NCBI GenBank assembly: GCA_023055425.1
Contig: JALGPY010000005.1
Location: 80,207,495 to 80,271,494, forward strand
DNA length: 64,000 nucleotides
From: Linanthus parryae
Taxonomy: Eukaryota > Streptophyta > Magnoliopsida > Ericales > Polemoniaceae
Direction: 5' to 3'
Shown: positions 22,724 to 34,666 of the stretch, one piece after another
How positions within the stretch are numbered: position 1 is the stretch's first letter
Layout of the letters: the number at the start of each line of letters is the position of its first letter
Made by a program: the position numbers and the translations under genes
Notes under the pieces: generated by a model
Told to the model about the DNA's origin: nothing
Databases searched by the model: none
What the model saw: the letters and a program-made list of their open reading frames with translations, nothing else

Positions 22724-24360
22724 AGTCTTGGAGTTGTTCTTTCCGTTTTAAGGGTTCGAAGTTCCCTTAATATTTTGTGATAGAGTCAATAATTCGAAGG
22801 TAGGATGCACGAAGCTCTCGTTATGTCCTGATAACTATTTTTGGAATAAATGAATAGAATAACCTACCGATAAATGATATTTTAGTGGTGAAAATTGAGG
22901 GATCAGAGCTCTAATGTATGAATGTTTGTGTACTCATGAATGAGACAATAAGTGTATGAATTAAGAAATTCTCAATTGAGTTGTGATCCTCAATGTGTTG
23001 ATAAATGATCTTTCTTCAACAAATGAGCGCACACATACACAATAATGTTCAAGACTATTACATAATTTGACGTGAAGAATTAAGAGCGTATTCCAGGAAA
23101 ATATGGTTCGGCCTCCCAAATATTACTCTCTAATGTACAATTTCATAATTTTTCGTCTCCCACAATATTCAATAATTTTTATAGTAGATAGTTAAATAAT
23201 AAAATCTCCTATTTTTATCCAATTTGGAGAATGGTGTTTTAACCCCCCCCCCCCCTCCCACACACACACACCAAATTTATCATCAAATCATATGTTTCTT
23301 AACTACCATAATAAATTTCATGTTACTGCCAAAATAAAATTACACATAATTATAAAATAATTATGTTGTAAAAAATTGTTCATACAACTACTAATACAGT
23401 TGTAACTTGAATAAAAATAATATTCTTAAGTAGAACTTCAAGAAACCAAAAATATTCTCTAATCCATTTGACCGTGATTAATTCAAAAGTGTGCAATGAG
23501 TCATGTACTTAGTTGATTGTGCACTCCTTAATTTACCAAATCCATATTTCGACCTCGAAATCGTATAATTGTTGAATTTATAAAATCTCTTGCAACCTAA
23601 GTAGGTGGTATAGATAGAGGTATTTCATTTATTGAAAAATAATAATTATATGATAGTCTCCTAAAAATAGATTTAACAATGATTATTTCTAAATGAGGGA
23701 CGGTATGCTTCACATTTTTTTCTTCCCCCATCAAGTTCAACTGTTACGTATCAAGATATGATTGTTGTTAGTATCTATTTTAAGATATTTCTATAATCAC
23801 ATCAACAATCATGAACATCCACATAAGGGGAGAACTTGAAGGGTGAAGAAAAAATGGTGATGTTTAGCATTTCATATGATATTGTCTCAGATTATTAAAA
23901 AGTTTAGGGTGCTGATAATTACTACACAAATTTACTAGTTACTGTAGAAATTTTTGACTGCTGATATTCTTACTTGTCAACAAAATTTTTATGTATATTG
24001 AATCTATTTATTCATTCTGTAAAAAGAGAGGAAAAGGAACTGTGTTCCAAATCTAGAGCACAGCAAGAAAGAATAATCGTTGAAGAGGGGGAAAGGATTA
24101 AGAAGCATTAAAGACAATGAGAGAGGAGGAGAAAGACGCTGAACTGAATCTAGAAGTTTATGGGAGTGGTAAGAAGAAATGAATAGAAAGGGAAATCATG
24201 AATGAACCACTCTGGGGTTCTTAGAAAACTCCGTATTTTCTCAAAATCTCAATAACCAATCTACAATGGAAAAAAGACCACAAGAAGGACTTAAATAGCC
24301 TAAAAATCTAACTTTACCGAAGAGAGAAAATAATTAACCATAAATTAAAGATCTAAGTAA
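22724..24360. other. AT-rich intergenic, nothing recognised
   Basis: No ORF or element structure of note apart from the microsatellite at 23243. It ends where SIRE-type sequence starts to be recognisable, shortly before an AAGGCCTT motif near 24425. Confidence 0.5.
23243..23271. repeat. Poly-C / CA microsatellite
   Basis: About 13 C, TCCC, then (CA)n; similar in make-up to the tract at 15359. Confidence 0.85.
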
Positions 24361-25449
24361 GAAAACCGTGTAAGATCAATTCAGTTTCATTAGTTTCAAA
24401 TGATTGAAATAGCTAGTCAATTTAAGGCCTTGAAACAGCTTTCACTACCTTGGAACTGACTAAGCTTCAACTTCATATACTTAGGGGGAGCTTCTGATTT
24501 TGACTGAACTCATAAACCCATGTGCTTGATCTGTTTTTACTTGATGATGAAAGACAAGGCTGTATTACATGTTTAACAGTATTTAATCAATCTGTTTGAC
24601 TTAGCTTTGCTGGGAAAATTTATTTCCTATTTTACAGTATTTACTTCCTAACCTGAGTTTTCAGGGAAGAAAATCCTGAGATAATTTGATTCTGTGATCA
24701 ATCAAATTCATGTGACAGCTTCTCAACATGTTTATGAACAAGATCAACTTAGTATCTTTGAAGATACTGATTAATATTCTTTGAAAGAAGACTGTTACAG
24801 AAGTCAAAGTTGTTGCCCACAAAATAGGAAAGTTGGTTGCTGAAAATCTGGAAGATTTGCATGTCAAATGAGCTATATAAAAGGAGCGCAGTTTGAAGCA
24901 TTTGAAGAGACAACTCGACGGGGAAAAACAGAGACATTCAAACACATTCAAAGATTGCCAAGAAAAAAAGAAGCAGATCAAATACTCAATCCAGTTCTCA
25001 GAAGAACAATGCTTTCTTACAGCAGTTCATTCTCTGTGTTCTTCTGTTCTTGACTACATTTGTATATATTCTTTTTTATACTTCTAGCTTTCATTCTCAG
25101 GGATTTTTGAAATTTAACAATAGAGAATTATTAGTTAATCTGATAGCTAGAGAAGGTACAAGATAGGTTAGTGTGAACCACAAGCTGTAGTAGAGGAAGG
25201 TTTCTCTCTGTGCTTGAGATCTAGGTCTGAGCTGTGGATTAATAAGAACTGACTAGGAAATCCTACAGGGAGAAGATCCCTGAGGTAGAGACGTAGGTCC
25301 AAGTGGACTAAGCTCTATACATTTTTTGTCTCTTGCATTTTCTTTACCGTTTCATACTTAGTTTACTTGCAGCTTTCAAACAGTTTCATGTCAAGGTTTT
25401 GAAACTCATTTCAAGGCCTTGAAATAGACTTATTCTCTTTATACTTAAC
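24361..25449 (+). mobile_element. S0: 3' end of a distinct SIRE-like element
   Basis: A polypurine tract ttagggggagcttc (24481-24494) is followed by an LTR starting TGATTTTGAC at 24495. The LTR parallels the S2 LTR in order (gatgaaagacaa motif, a gtgtgaaccacaagctgta block, the ccctgaggtagagacgtaggtcc block, terminal AAGGCCTT palindrome) but is strongly diverged. It is cut at 25449 by the insertion of S2. The sequence from about 24361 to 24480 is the 3' internal end. The continuation should lie beyond S2, outside or scattered past the window. Confidence 0.72.
24873..24882 (+). promoter_or_regulatory. TATA box in S0 LTR
   Basis: ctatataaaa within the LTR about 380 bp from its start, followed by a typical plant leader. 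It is the likely U3/R promoter of this LTR. Confidence 0.6.
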
Positions 25450-26956
25450 TGTTGAGTCAAGATCCCTGAATGTGCTTTGATTGGTAATTGTTTTGAGTGA
25501 TGAAAGACAAAAGGCTAAGACATTAGCAGCAAAGGCTTGTTAGTCATCTCAAGGCCTTGAGATTGACATAACTTCAAAGCCTTGAGATTGCTTATTCTGC
25601 TATGTGCTCTAACATCTTTGTGTTGCGTAATTGGATATCTGATTATTTAAATTAGTGGTTTATGGTTTATATTTGTGGTTTGTACTATTTATACATCTAA
25701 CAAAATTGCAGATGATCAGAAAAATGAAGAATCAAAGTTATCTGGGTTTGATTTTTTAAATACTGTGAAGCAGGTTCAGAGCTCCAAGGCCTTGAGATAT
25801 GCCTTGAGCTACTGACAGTTTTTACAGAACTTGATTGATTGTTTCTTGCAGGTTATGACTCTTAGTATTGTGATTATTCACTCACTTCTAAGTGTCTTAA
25901 ACTTGTTTTTCATATCTTATTTGTTATAGAGGATATGCAGATTGATGTTCTAAATTTATTAAACTGTTTTATCAGAAATTGTATAACCACACAGTCTCAG
26001 TACTGTTAGTTGTTTGGATTGTGTTGTTGCAGTGTCTCTTTGCTATTACAGGTTTGTTAAACGTGGAGGAGAAATCTCAACAAACTCCAACGGATGTCCA
26101 CCTGAGAGCTGTTTGAATTTAAGTTGAAAACAGTAGGAGGATTTGTAGGAACTGAGATCCTAAAACCTCTCAATCAGTTGCAGCTGTGGATAAAAGAGAC
26201 TAGTTTGAATTATGAAGATGGGAGAGGCTTGCAGAATTCTCTGAGAGTTGTGACAAATTCGTGGGAGATCATCCAGTCAAACACACAATCATTCAAGCTT
26301 CATTCCAGACTTCTGAAGATCAAATCAATCCAGTCATTCCTGAAGAATACTTCCAGGCTTCAACAGCTTATCTTTATACTGTGTTCTTCATTTGTACTTC
26401 ATCTGTGTATCTCTATATTATCTTAAACCTCACTTAACCTAGTGGTTGGTTGTTCAAGTGAACAACAAGAGGTTCTTGTTAGCTCAACAGTTAGTAGCTG
26501 GAACTAGATAGGTTTGGAACCACAAGCTGTATAGGTGTAAGGGAAATCACTTAGGCTTGAAGATCTAGGGATGTTTCTGTGTGAGTAATAAGAAGTGTTT
26601 GCCCAATCCTGGTGGGATTAGATCCCTCAGGCAGAGATTAGGTCCATTGGGACTGAACTCTGTAAATTGCTTTATGTTCTTTACTTTTCTGTTTGATTAT
26701 TATCTGCTGCACACAACTCAAATCAAACTAGGGTTTAAATGCTGTTTAGAATTGTTCACAGCTCAAGGCCTTGAAGCTTACAATTTTGCCTTAGTGAGTT
26801 TCAGACAGTTTACAAAATCTCAAGGCCTTGAGATTTCAAGTTTCACACAAAGCTATCCTGTTAAACTTAAAGTTTTGCAAAAAGTTTCCATACTCTATTC
26901 AACCCCCCCTTCTAGAGTATTTAGGTCCTGTATTTAGTCTACATTGCACACTTTCA
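25450..26956 (+). repeat. S2 5' LTR
   Basis: 1507 bp, TGTTGAGTC...CACTTTCA, the same length and ends as the S1 LTRs. It contains perfect 16-bp palindromes TCTCAAGGCCTTGAGA at 25547-25562 and 26818-26833. Confidence 0.9.
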
Positions 26957-26958
26957 AT

Positions 26959-26970
26959 TGGTATCAGAGC
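26959..26970 (+). other. S2 primer-binding site (tRNA-Met)
   Basis: tggtatcagagc two bases after the LTR, a perfect complement of the plant initiator tRNA-Met 3' end. Confidence 0.93.
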
Positions 26971-27006
26971 TTGTGTCACTGTTTTAGATCGAACATTATG
27001 GTGAAT

Positions 27007-28850
27007 ATGAGTAATGTAGGAGATGGTGGATTCTCACAAGGAAGGGCTGCTAACATACCTCCATTGTTCTGTGTTGACAATTTCATGCATTGGAAGGCTT
27101 TGATGAAGATGTTCATCGTAGATCAAGACATGGAACTATGGTCAATAGTTCAGAATGTTCCTCATGAGTATTAGACTACAATTGATGGAGTCAGAACTGT
27201 CCAGTCTGAGGAAAATCTCTGAGTTACTGAATTAGAAAAGGGATCCAAAAATTACAAAGCTATGAATTTGCTATACTTTGCTTTAAATGCAGATGAGTTC
27301 AACAGAGTATCAAACTGAAAAAGTTCCAAAGAAGTGTGGGATAAACTGGTGGTGACATATGAAGGAACCAGCCAGGTTAAGCAGACAAAAATCAACATAC
27401 TTCTGAGGCAATATGAGTTGTTCAAGATGAATTCAGATGAAACCATCAAGGAAATGTTCAAAAGATTCACTGATGTGGTGAACAACCTGGAGTCGTTGGG
27501 AAAGAGGTTCTCAAATGAAGATAAGGTCAGAAAGATTCTGAGAAGCTTGCCAAAAGCAAAGTGGGAGCCAAAGACAACAGCCATTGAAGAAGCTCAGGAC
27601 TTGAGTCTTCTTCAGCTAGATGATCTACAAGGAAAGCTGCTCACTCATGAAATGTCTATGAAGGATGTGGAAGGTGATCTGAGTGAAAATATCAGGAACC
27701 TAGCTCTTAAGGCAAAAGACAGTGAAAAATCTCAAAGCCTTGAGATTGAGGAGGAACCTGATGATGAAGAGGCTTTAGCATTGATCTCCAAGGCCTTGGC
27801 TAGGATTCTCAGAAAGAAAAGAAACTCTTGTAACAGGGATTACAACAAAAATCTTCATCACAGTCACATAAAACTAAAGTAATGAATTGTTTTGAGTGTG
27901 GTGATGCAGATCATTTAGTAAGGGACTGTCCACAAAAGAAGAAGAACAGAAACTTTCAGAAAAAAGATGGTGACAACAGAAGGAAGAAAGCCATGATGGC
28001 TTACTGGAGTGATTCTGATTCATCAAGTGATTCAGACACAGAAGAAGAGCAAGCAAACTTATGCTTCATGGCAAAGCATAATGAAGAAAGTTCATCAGAC
28101 AGACACATTGAAGACATGGTAAAAAATTTACTTGCAAGTCCATCTGATGTACTTCCTGAAATTCTTAAAAGTATGTTTTTGAATGAAGAGAGTTATAGAA
28201 ATGAGATTTCTGCTTTAAAGATTAAAGTTCATGAGCAGGTAAAAGAAAACTTGGACCTAGTATTTTCAAACAAATATGTTGAAGTTTCTAAGACAAAGAT
28301 GGAAAAATACTTCAAGGCCTTGGACAGCAGGTTCAAAGTCTTGAAGGCACAGATAAAAGAGGTTGTTGATCAAAACACTCTTTTAACTGAAAGATATGCT
28401 GATCTAAAAGCTCATTCTGAGAATTTAGAACAACAGATCTGTACTTTGACTGAGAAACTTCAAGAGTCCAAGAAGGTCCTAGCCAAGTTTACAGGCTCAG
28501 AACATAATCTAAATCTCATTCTTGGAGAAAGTCTGAAATCAATGCATAAAAGTGGGATTGGCTATAATCCAAATTTTCCAAAGAAAGGCCAAACTACTTT
28601 TTCCAAATCTGGTAGCAGACATTCTCCAAAATGTCATTAATGTGGAAAAATCGGTCATGTCAGATTAACTTGTCCCTTCAGAAGATCAGAACCTCATATT
28701 ATGAGGAATACTTATCCTTACAGGTTAGGCAGATTTGGGTACCAAAAGGAATTAGGCCACCTAATATGGCTGATTCTTAGTATGACTCAAACTTCTGCAC
28801 TTGGTCTAAAGCCTGTTGAGGCAATGATTTGTTTTTGCAGGATGTCACCA
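27007..28850 (+). pseudogene. gag: S2 gag
   Basis: The ATG at 27007 (MSNVGDGGF) is shared with S1; an additional in-frame ATG lies at 26998. Stops at about 27172, 27220 and 27316 break the N-terminal third, then the frame is open at 27334-27882 with YEGTSQVKQTKI and SLPKAKWEPKTT. After a short shift at 27882 the zinc knuckle CFECGDADHLVRDC, acidic stretch and coiled coil read through to 28640. There a TAA destroys the second knuckle (CH-stop-CGKIGHVRLTC). A palindrome copy lies in the coding sequence at 27730-27745, encoding SQSLE. Confidence 0.85.
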
Positions 28851-29183
28851 AGGCCTTGAAAGATCAGAAATGGATATTAGACAGTGGATGCTCCAGACAT
28901 ATGAGTGGAAAGATGTCTCTTTTTACTGAACTTACAGAGAAATCTGGAGGAACAATTACACTTGGTGACAAAGCAAAGTGCAATATCATTGGTATGTGAT
29001 AAAGGTTATAAAGCTGTATTTGACAATGAGAAATGTGTGGTGCAAGATGAGAAATCTGGTGATTGCATACTCACTGCTCCTAGGTCATATAATCTATATG
29101 CTATGAATACTAACAGTGTTGCAGGTGATAAGCTAAAATGCCTCAAGGCCTTGAAGGAAGATTCAAAGCTTTGGCACAGATAG
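28851..29183 (+). pseudogene. pol: S2 protease, internally deleted
   Basis: Begins with the DVTKALKDQKW and LDSGCSRHM motif (DSG near 28879). At about 28995 roughly 30 residues present in S1 (the GNGSTNSISDVYLVDGLK region) are missing and the frame shifts, joining directly to CDKGYKAVFDNEKC. The flap and substrate-binding part is therefore lost and the protease cannot be active. Confidence 0.82.
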
Positions 29184-30345
29184 CTTGGGCATATTAGTAT
29201 ACATACTTTGAATAAGCTCATATCAAAGGACTTGGTAAGAGGTTTACCATCACAGAAATTTTCAGATGATGAGGTTTGTAAGGCATGTGTACAAGGTAAA
29301 CAGACCAAAAGCTCTTTCAAGCCAAAGAACTTTGTAAGTACTTCTAGACCCTTAGAATTGATGCATATGGACTTGTGTGGTCCTATGAGAGTTCAGACCC
29401 CAAAAGGTAAGAGGTATATGCTTGTTATAATTTATGATTATTCTAGATTTACTTGGGTGACGTTTATCAGAGACAAAACTGAAGCTTTATCTGAGTTTTC
29501 AAAATTGTGCAAAGAACTTCAAACTTTGAAAAACTTACCTGTTGCATCCATTAGAAGTGATCATGGTAGAGAGTTTGATCAACTTAATTTTGATTTGTTT
29601 TGTTCAAATCATGGCATTTCACACAACTTTTATGCACCTAGGACTCCACAGCAAAATGGAGTAGTTGAAAGAAAAAATAGGACACTTGAGGATATGTCCA
29701 GAACAATGCTGCTTGAAAGTAACTTGCCAAAGTTTTTATGGGCAGAAGCTGTTAATACTGCCAATTATGTGCTGAATAGATGCTTGATTAGACCTATTTT
29801 GAAAAAGACTCCCTATGAACTGTTTAAAGGGAGAAAGCCTACGGTTTCTTATTTTAAGCCATTTGGGTGTATATGTTTTGTGCATAATAATGGTAGAGAC
29901 AATCTTGGTAATGTTTAATGCTAGAAGTGATGAAGGTGTATTTCTTGGATATTCTCAAACTAGCAAAGCTTATAGAGTTTATAATAGAAAAACCGAGATT
30001 GTGGAAGAGAGCATTCATGTAATTTTTGATAAAAGTACTAAAGATTCTCTGAGTGAATGTTTTGCAGAGCTAGATTTGAATAAGCATGAATCAGATGATG
30101 ATACTGTGAAAGAAGACAAAAGCAAAACTGCTGTACATAATCAACCAGCAGAATCTCAAGGCCTTGAACCTCCTACTGAACCAAAATCTCAAAGCCTTGA
30201 GACAGAAGCTGAAACTTTCTATGATGCTCCCTCTACTGTTTCAAGGACTCAAAGCCTTGAAGGAGAATACTCCTGGGTACCAAGAAAGAAGTTTAAGTAC
30301 CTTGCAGACCATCCAACTGACAATATTATATGAGATCCATCAACT
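29184..30345 (+). pseudogene. pol: S2 integrase
   Basis: After a TAG at about 29181 the pre-integrase zinc site is present (LGHISIHTLNKL ... CKACVQGKQTKSSF). The core has Asp in HMDLCGPM, Asp in RSDHGREF and Glu in NGVVERKNRTLE, all intact, in an open stretch 29208-29918. A one-base insertion near 29912 shifts the frame before DARSDEGVFLGYS. The C-terminal acidic linker has SQGLE, SQSLE and TQSLE at the palindromes 30154, 30187 and 30246. A TGA at about 30331 follows. Confidence 0.86.
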
Positions 30346-30465
30346 GGAACACAGACAAGAGGACAGTTAAAGAACTTGTGTGCTTTCAGTGCATTTGTAT
30401 CTTTGATTGAGCCTAAGAATACCAAGGAAGCTCTGGAAGATGCAGAATGGATTATTGCAATGTAG

Positions 30466-31944
30466 AGTGAGCTAAATGAGTTTGAAAGGAACAAGGTTTG
30501 GAATTTAGTTCCCAGACATAAAGAGAAGTCAGTTATTGGAACCAGATGGCTATTCAGAAACACGCTTGATGAGAATGGCAAAGTGGTAAGAAATAAAGCC
30601 ATACTGGTAGCTCAAGGATATAATCAAGAAGAAGGTATAGATTATGAAGAGACTTTTGATCCTGTGGCCAGGTTAGAAGCTATTAGAATACTTCTTGCTT
30701 TTGCTTCTCACAATCACATAAAGCTTTATCAAATGGATGTCAAATGTGCTTTTCTAAATGGATATTTACAAGAAGATGTTTTTGTAGCACAACCTCCTGG
30801 TTTTGAAGATGAAAAGTTTCTTGATCATGTTTATAAACTGGATAAAGCTCTTTATGGTTTAAAAAAAGCTCCAAGGGCTTGGTATGACAGACTTTCAAAA
30901 TTTCTACTTGAAAACAATTTCAGAAGAGGATTAGTAGACAAAACCCTTTTTAATAAACACCAACAAAGTGATTTGTTAGTAGTTCAGATTTATGTAGATG
31001 ATATATTATTTGGTGCTACTAATCATGCTCTTTCAAAAGAGTTTTCTAGTCTGATGTGCAGGGAGTTTGAGATGAGCCTAATGGGTGAACTAAATTTCTT
31101 TCTTGGACTTCATATATTACAAATGAAGAAAGGAATTTTTGTGCATCAAGGAAAATATACCAAGGACTTATTGAATAAGTACAACATGTCACAATCCAAG
31201 GTGCTTAAGACCCCCATGAGTTCATCACTCTCTTTAGACAAAGATTCAACTGGTAAGAGTGTGAATAAGAAGGATTACAGATGTATGATTGGATCGCTAT
31301 TGTATTTAACTGCTAGCAGACCTGACATTATGTTTAGTGTCTGTATGTGTGCTAGATTTCAACCAGATCCTAAGGAAAGTCATCTAACTGCAGTTAAAAT
31401 AATTTTTAGATATTTGAATGGAACCAGAGACTTAGGGCTTTGGTATCCAAGAAGATCTAATTTTATGTTGAGTGGCTATTCAGATGCAGATTTTGCAGGT
31501 AATAAAGTAGAGAGGAAAAGTACTTCTGGATGCTGTCAATTTCTTGGATCTTCATTGATCAGTTGGCATTCCAAAAAGCAAAATTATGTAGCATTATCAA
31601 CTGCAGAAGCTGAATACATTGCAGTTGATGCTTGCTGCTCACAAGTGCTTTGGATTGCTCAGCAACTTAGAGATCTTGGCTACATCTTCAGAAATGTGCC
31701 AATTCATTGTGATAATACAAGTGCTATTTCAATCTCTAAGAATCCAGTTCAGAATTCAAGGACAAAGCACATAGATATGAGACATCACTTCCTTAGAGAT
31801 CATGCAGAACAAGGTGATGTTGTTTTAAATTTTATCTCTACTTCAATGCAGATTGCTGATATTTTCACTAATCCTTTGCCAGATGATAGGTTTTCATCTC
31901 TAAGTCTTGAATTGGGGATGTTAAACAAGGATGCATTGGTTTAG
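30466..31944 (+). pseudogene. pol: S2 reverse transcriptase-RNase H, long open frame
   Basis: Open for 492 codons after a TAG at 30463-30465, where S1 has glutamine. Motifs in order: [41 protein letters not shown], catalytic YVDD at 30991-31002, [11 protein letters not shown], then RNase H with the SDADFAGN Asp, the STAEAEYI Glu and HCDNTSA Asp. It ends [10 protein letters not shown], the normal pol terminus. The domain looks chemically complete but is cut off from gag and integrase by upstream stops. The sequence [14 protein letters not shown] after YVDD supports SIRE/Maximus. Confidence 0.88.
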
Positions 31945-32394
31945 GGGGAGTATTAGTACCTATATGTGTATATGTGTTAGAATCTCAAAGCCTTGAGATT
32001 ATACTTTCTGAAGACTTGAAAGTATAGCTCAAAGCTTTGAAGTTTCTCAAACTACAGAAAATCTCAAGGCCTTGAGATTGTTCTCCAGGTCTTGATAATA
32101 TCTGTAATTTTTTTTAAAAAAATGGATCATCAAGTATTATATCTTATCTTTTTGGATAATTGTATAATATTTGAATTACTCAGAGAATTTTCTAAAATAT
32201 CCCAAAAAGATTTTTTCAAGATTCTTTTTTTGCATGTAGATATTGTAGAGTCCTTTTATGACTCATCCTCTCAACCTACTTAAGCTGAAAGTCAGGGCTT
32301 TTTCTTCACATTCTCTTCCAATTTTCTGCGACTACTCTCTTTCTTTCTCAAATCCTCTCAATCACATTCTCTTCTCAAAACCCTAAACCCTAAA
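31945..32394 (+). other. S2 spacer with polypurine-like tract and ORF3 leader
   Basis: The pol stop overlaps ttagggggagtattag (31941-31956), a copia-type polypurine tract not followed by an LTR. Palindromes lie at 31983-31998 and 32062-32077. From about 32300 the strand is CT-rich, and two telomere-like units (ccctaaaccctaaa) end directly before the ORF3 ATG at 32395. Confidence 0.65.
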
Positions 32395-34114
32395 ATGGAG
32401 CGCAAATCAGCCAGAATTCAGCAACAGGGGAAGTCTCTGGCAGATCCAAGAAGAGAGCAAACAAGAAGGAGAAGATAGTGATTTCTGATTAAGATTCAGA
32501 AAACACTCAAAGTTTGCATGAGGATACTCCTTTTGCATAGAAGTCAAGGACAGAGAAGGGAGATGAAGGCTCAAGTGTTGATCCACAACAGGAGACTCAG
32601 GGTGGTGATCATCCTAGGTCAGAGAAGAAGAAAGGGGGAGGAAAGTAAAAGGCTACTGAAGAGGAAAAAGGGAAGTCAACTCAGGAGAGCCAGAAGAAAT
32701 CAACTGAAGGAGTACAAGAGAAGTCCAAACCCTCTGAGAAGAAGACTAGGGTTAAGCAAGTTGCTGCTGCAACTAAGAAAGGATATCAAGGTAAGAATGT
32801 ACTTCCAACTGAGTGGTTTATTAGTTCTGAAGTTAGAACAGTTTGGATGCAAGGGTATGCATCATCGAAAGTGGCTTTCTGTAGCATGATTTCTGATGAG
32901 TTGTTGGATAAACTGGGCATATAATGCATGAGGAAATTAAGGGAAACTGCTATTTGGAAAGTTTTAAATCCTAGTTCAAAGGCTTATCCTAGGTTAACTA
33001 TTATTTTATCTGAACTTGGTGTCTGAAGGTGACGAGAAAATGGTTTTAACATCTAAAGTGGCTGGTGTGGATTTGAGGTTAGATCATAGGACTTTTGCCG
33101 AAGTCTTGGACATTCTTAGGAAATACAATGTTGGAGATTATCCTGGTAGGAAGGAGTGTTTAGATAAGGCAAAGGAGATGTTCTTTGTTGATGGTGTTCC
33201 CTCTGGTCCAAAAAAGTTGACACACTCTGTGCTCAACTGTGAATCTAAGATTTTATTTACTATTTTGATGAGGAGTGTAGTTCCTAGAGAGAACTCAAGA
33301 GAGCTGGTAACTGATAAAGTTCTGATTTTGATGTATCTGATATCTCAAGGGTTTGAGATAGACCTGCCTACAGTTGTGATGGAGCATATGATTTATTGTG
33401 CAACCAGGACTAAAAGCCATCCTCTTCCATATGCCAACCTGTTGCCTCTTTTCTTTGAGTATTTTGATGTGCCTGTGAAAGAAGAAGAAAAGATTACTGG
33501 AGTTTTTGGGTTGATAGATGAGACAGCACTTTAGAGGATTGGGGTAGTTCAGACTGGGAAAGGGCATTGGAATTTCTATTATGATTTGTCAAAAGAGGAA
33601 CTTGCTGAGAAGGAGTTTGTGAAGCCTAAGGGGACTGCATCTGGGAAAGGACAAGCCAATGAGGATTACTCTCTGCTGGTTGAGAAATTAGAAGATCAGC
33701 AAGTTGAGATTGAGGATCTCAGGCAAAGGTTGTTTGACCTGTCAACTGAATTTCATCAGTTCAAGGGTTTGATGAATATTATGAATGGGAAGTTAGATGT
33801 TGTCATCAAGGGCTTGAATCTGGAGAAGATAGCTTCTGCTACTAGTCATGACACCAGTGTGGATTCAGAAGAGAAGCTAGGAGAGTTTCTGAAGAAGAAG
33901 AAGAAGCCAATTCTAGTGGTGCTAGCTTCAAAAGACTTGTTTGAGCGAACTGATGAGGAAGATGCTGATGAAGACACAGGTGTTGATGCAGCTACAGAGG
34001 CAGATTCAGCACAGGCTAAGAAGAAAGTAGATGAGATAATCCAAGAAGTGGTTACTGAAGTTGAAGCTGAATAAGAAGGTAATCAGTCTGCAGAAGAAGC
34101 TGCAAGTGAGGAAG
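32395..34114 (+). pseudogene. S2 extra 3' ORF (ORF3), broken
   Basis: Start MERKSARIQQQG at 32395, frameshift near 32430, further stops at about 32920 and 33025. 33016-33534 is open and contains the conserved module: DKVLILMYLISQGFEIDLP, then PLPYANLLPLFFEYFDVP. A stop is followed by 33586-34074, a coiled-coil segment (VEKLEDQQVEIEDLRQRL) and an acidic/lysine tail. This copy retains the ~400 bp that S1 has lost. The module resembles the plant family annotated as putative plant transposon protein and the A2 extra ORF. No membrane segment or signal peptide is visible, so the label env-like is positional only. C1 is inserted within the last codons. Confidence 0.72.
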
Positions 34115-34546
34115 TGTAGGGTTTTGATTCATGGATGCGCAACGGAAGCATAAACAAACATAAAACCATGCAAAACCCTCCAAGGATCACAAGTCAAGAG
34201 ACATAACGATGGTAAGAGTTAGAAATCATAAACACACCTTAGGGTTCTCCTTTGATGACTTCAAACGCGAATTGTGTCACGTTCTCTATGGTTGATCCAC
34301 GCCTAGAGTTGATCGTAGATCTCCAAAGTCCTTGGTGCTAGCCCGGAAGAGGAAGAGGAAGAAGGAATCACGCAAAACGAGACCCAAAAGGAGGGTCTCG
34401 GCCTCCTTTGGCCGACGGGGACGGGGCGGCGGCAAGGGGGCGGTCGGGCTCCCTTGTTGCTTGCTCTCTCTCCTTTTGTTCTCTCCCACTCTTTGTTATG
34501 TTCACTAATGAGCATAAGTTATGTGGGAAGGAAGGAAGGAAGGTCC

Positions 34547-34555
34547 TTTATATAG
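34547..34555 (-). promoter_or_regulatory. TATA box in C1 LTR
   Basis: The minus strand reads ctatataaa, preceded by an AT-rich U3. A2 is inserted about 115 bp upstream of it. Confidence 0.6.
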
Positions 34556-34666
34556 TCCAACAACTCCTTGTTAACTACCTAAATGACTTATTCTAGTCCT
34601 ACTAGAATTCAATTTAGCCCCTTCCTTGCAAATTAGTCCCTACTAAGTTTGCAAGGGTTTGCAAAG

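Larger units (their letters stand above)
25450..34114 (+). mobile_element. S2: SIRE-like Ty1/copia element, 3' end missing
   Basis: The same family as S1 in the opposite orientation: 5' LTR, tRNA-Met primer site, gag, protease, integrase, reverse transcriptase-RNase H and extra ORF. The last bases of the extra ORF are followed at 34115 by the LTR of C1. The polypurine tract and 3' LTR of S2 are not in the window. Candidate insertion duplications: ttaac (25445-25449) for S2 into S0, and ggaag (34110-34114) for C1 into S2. The reading frame has many stops, but RT-RNase H is open for almost 500 codons. Confidence 0.9.
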
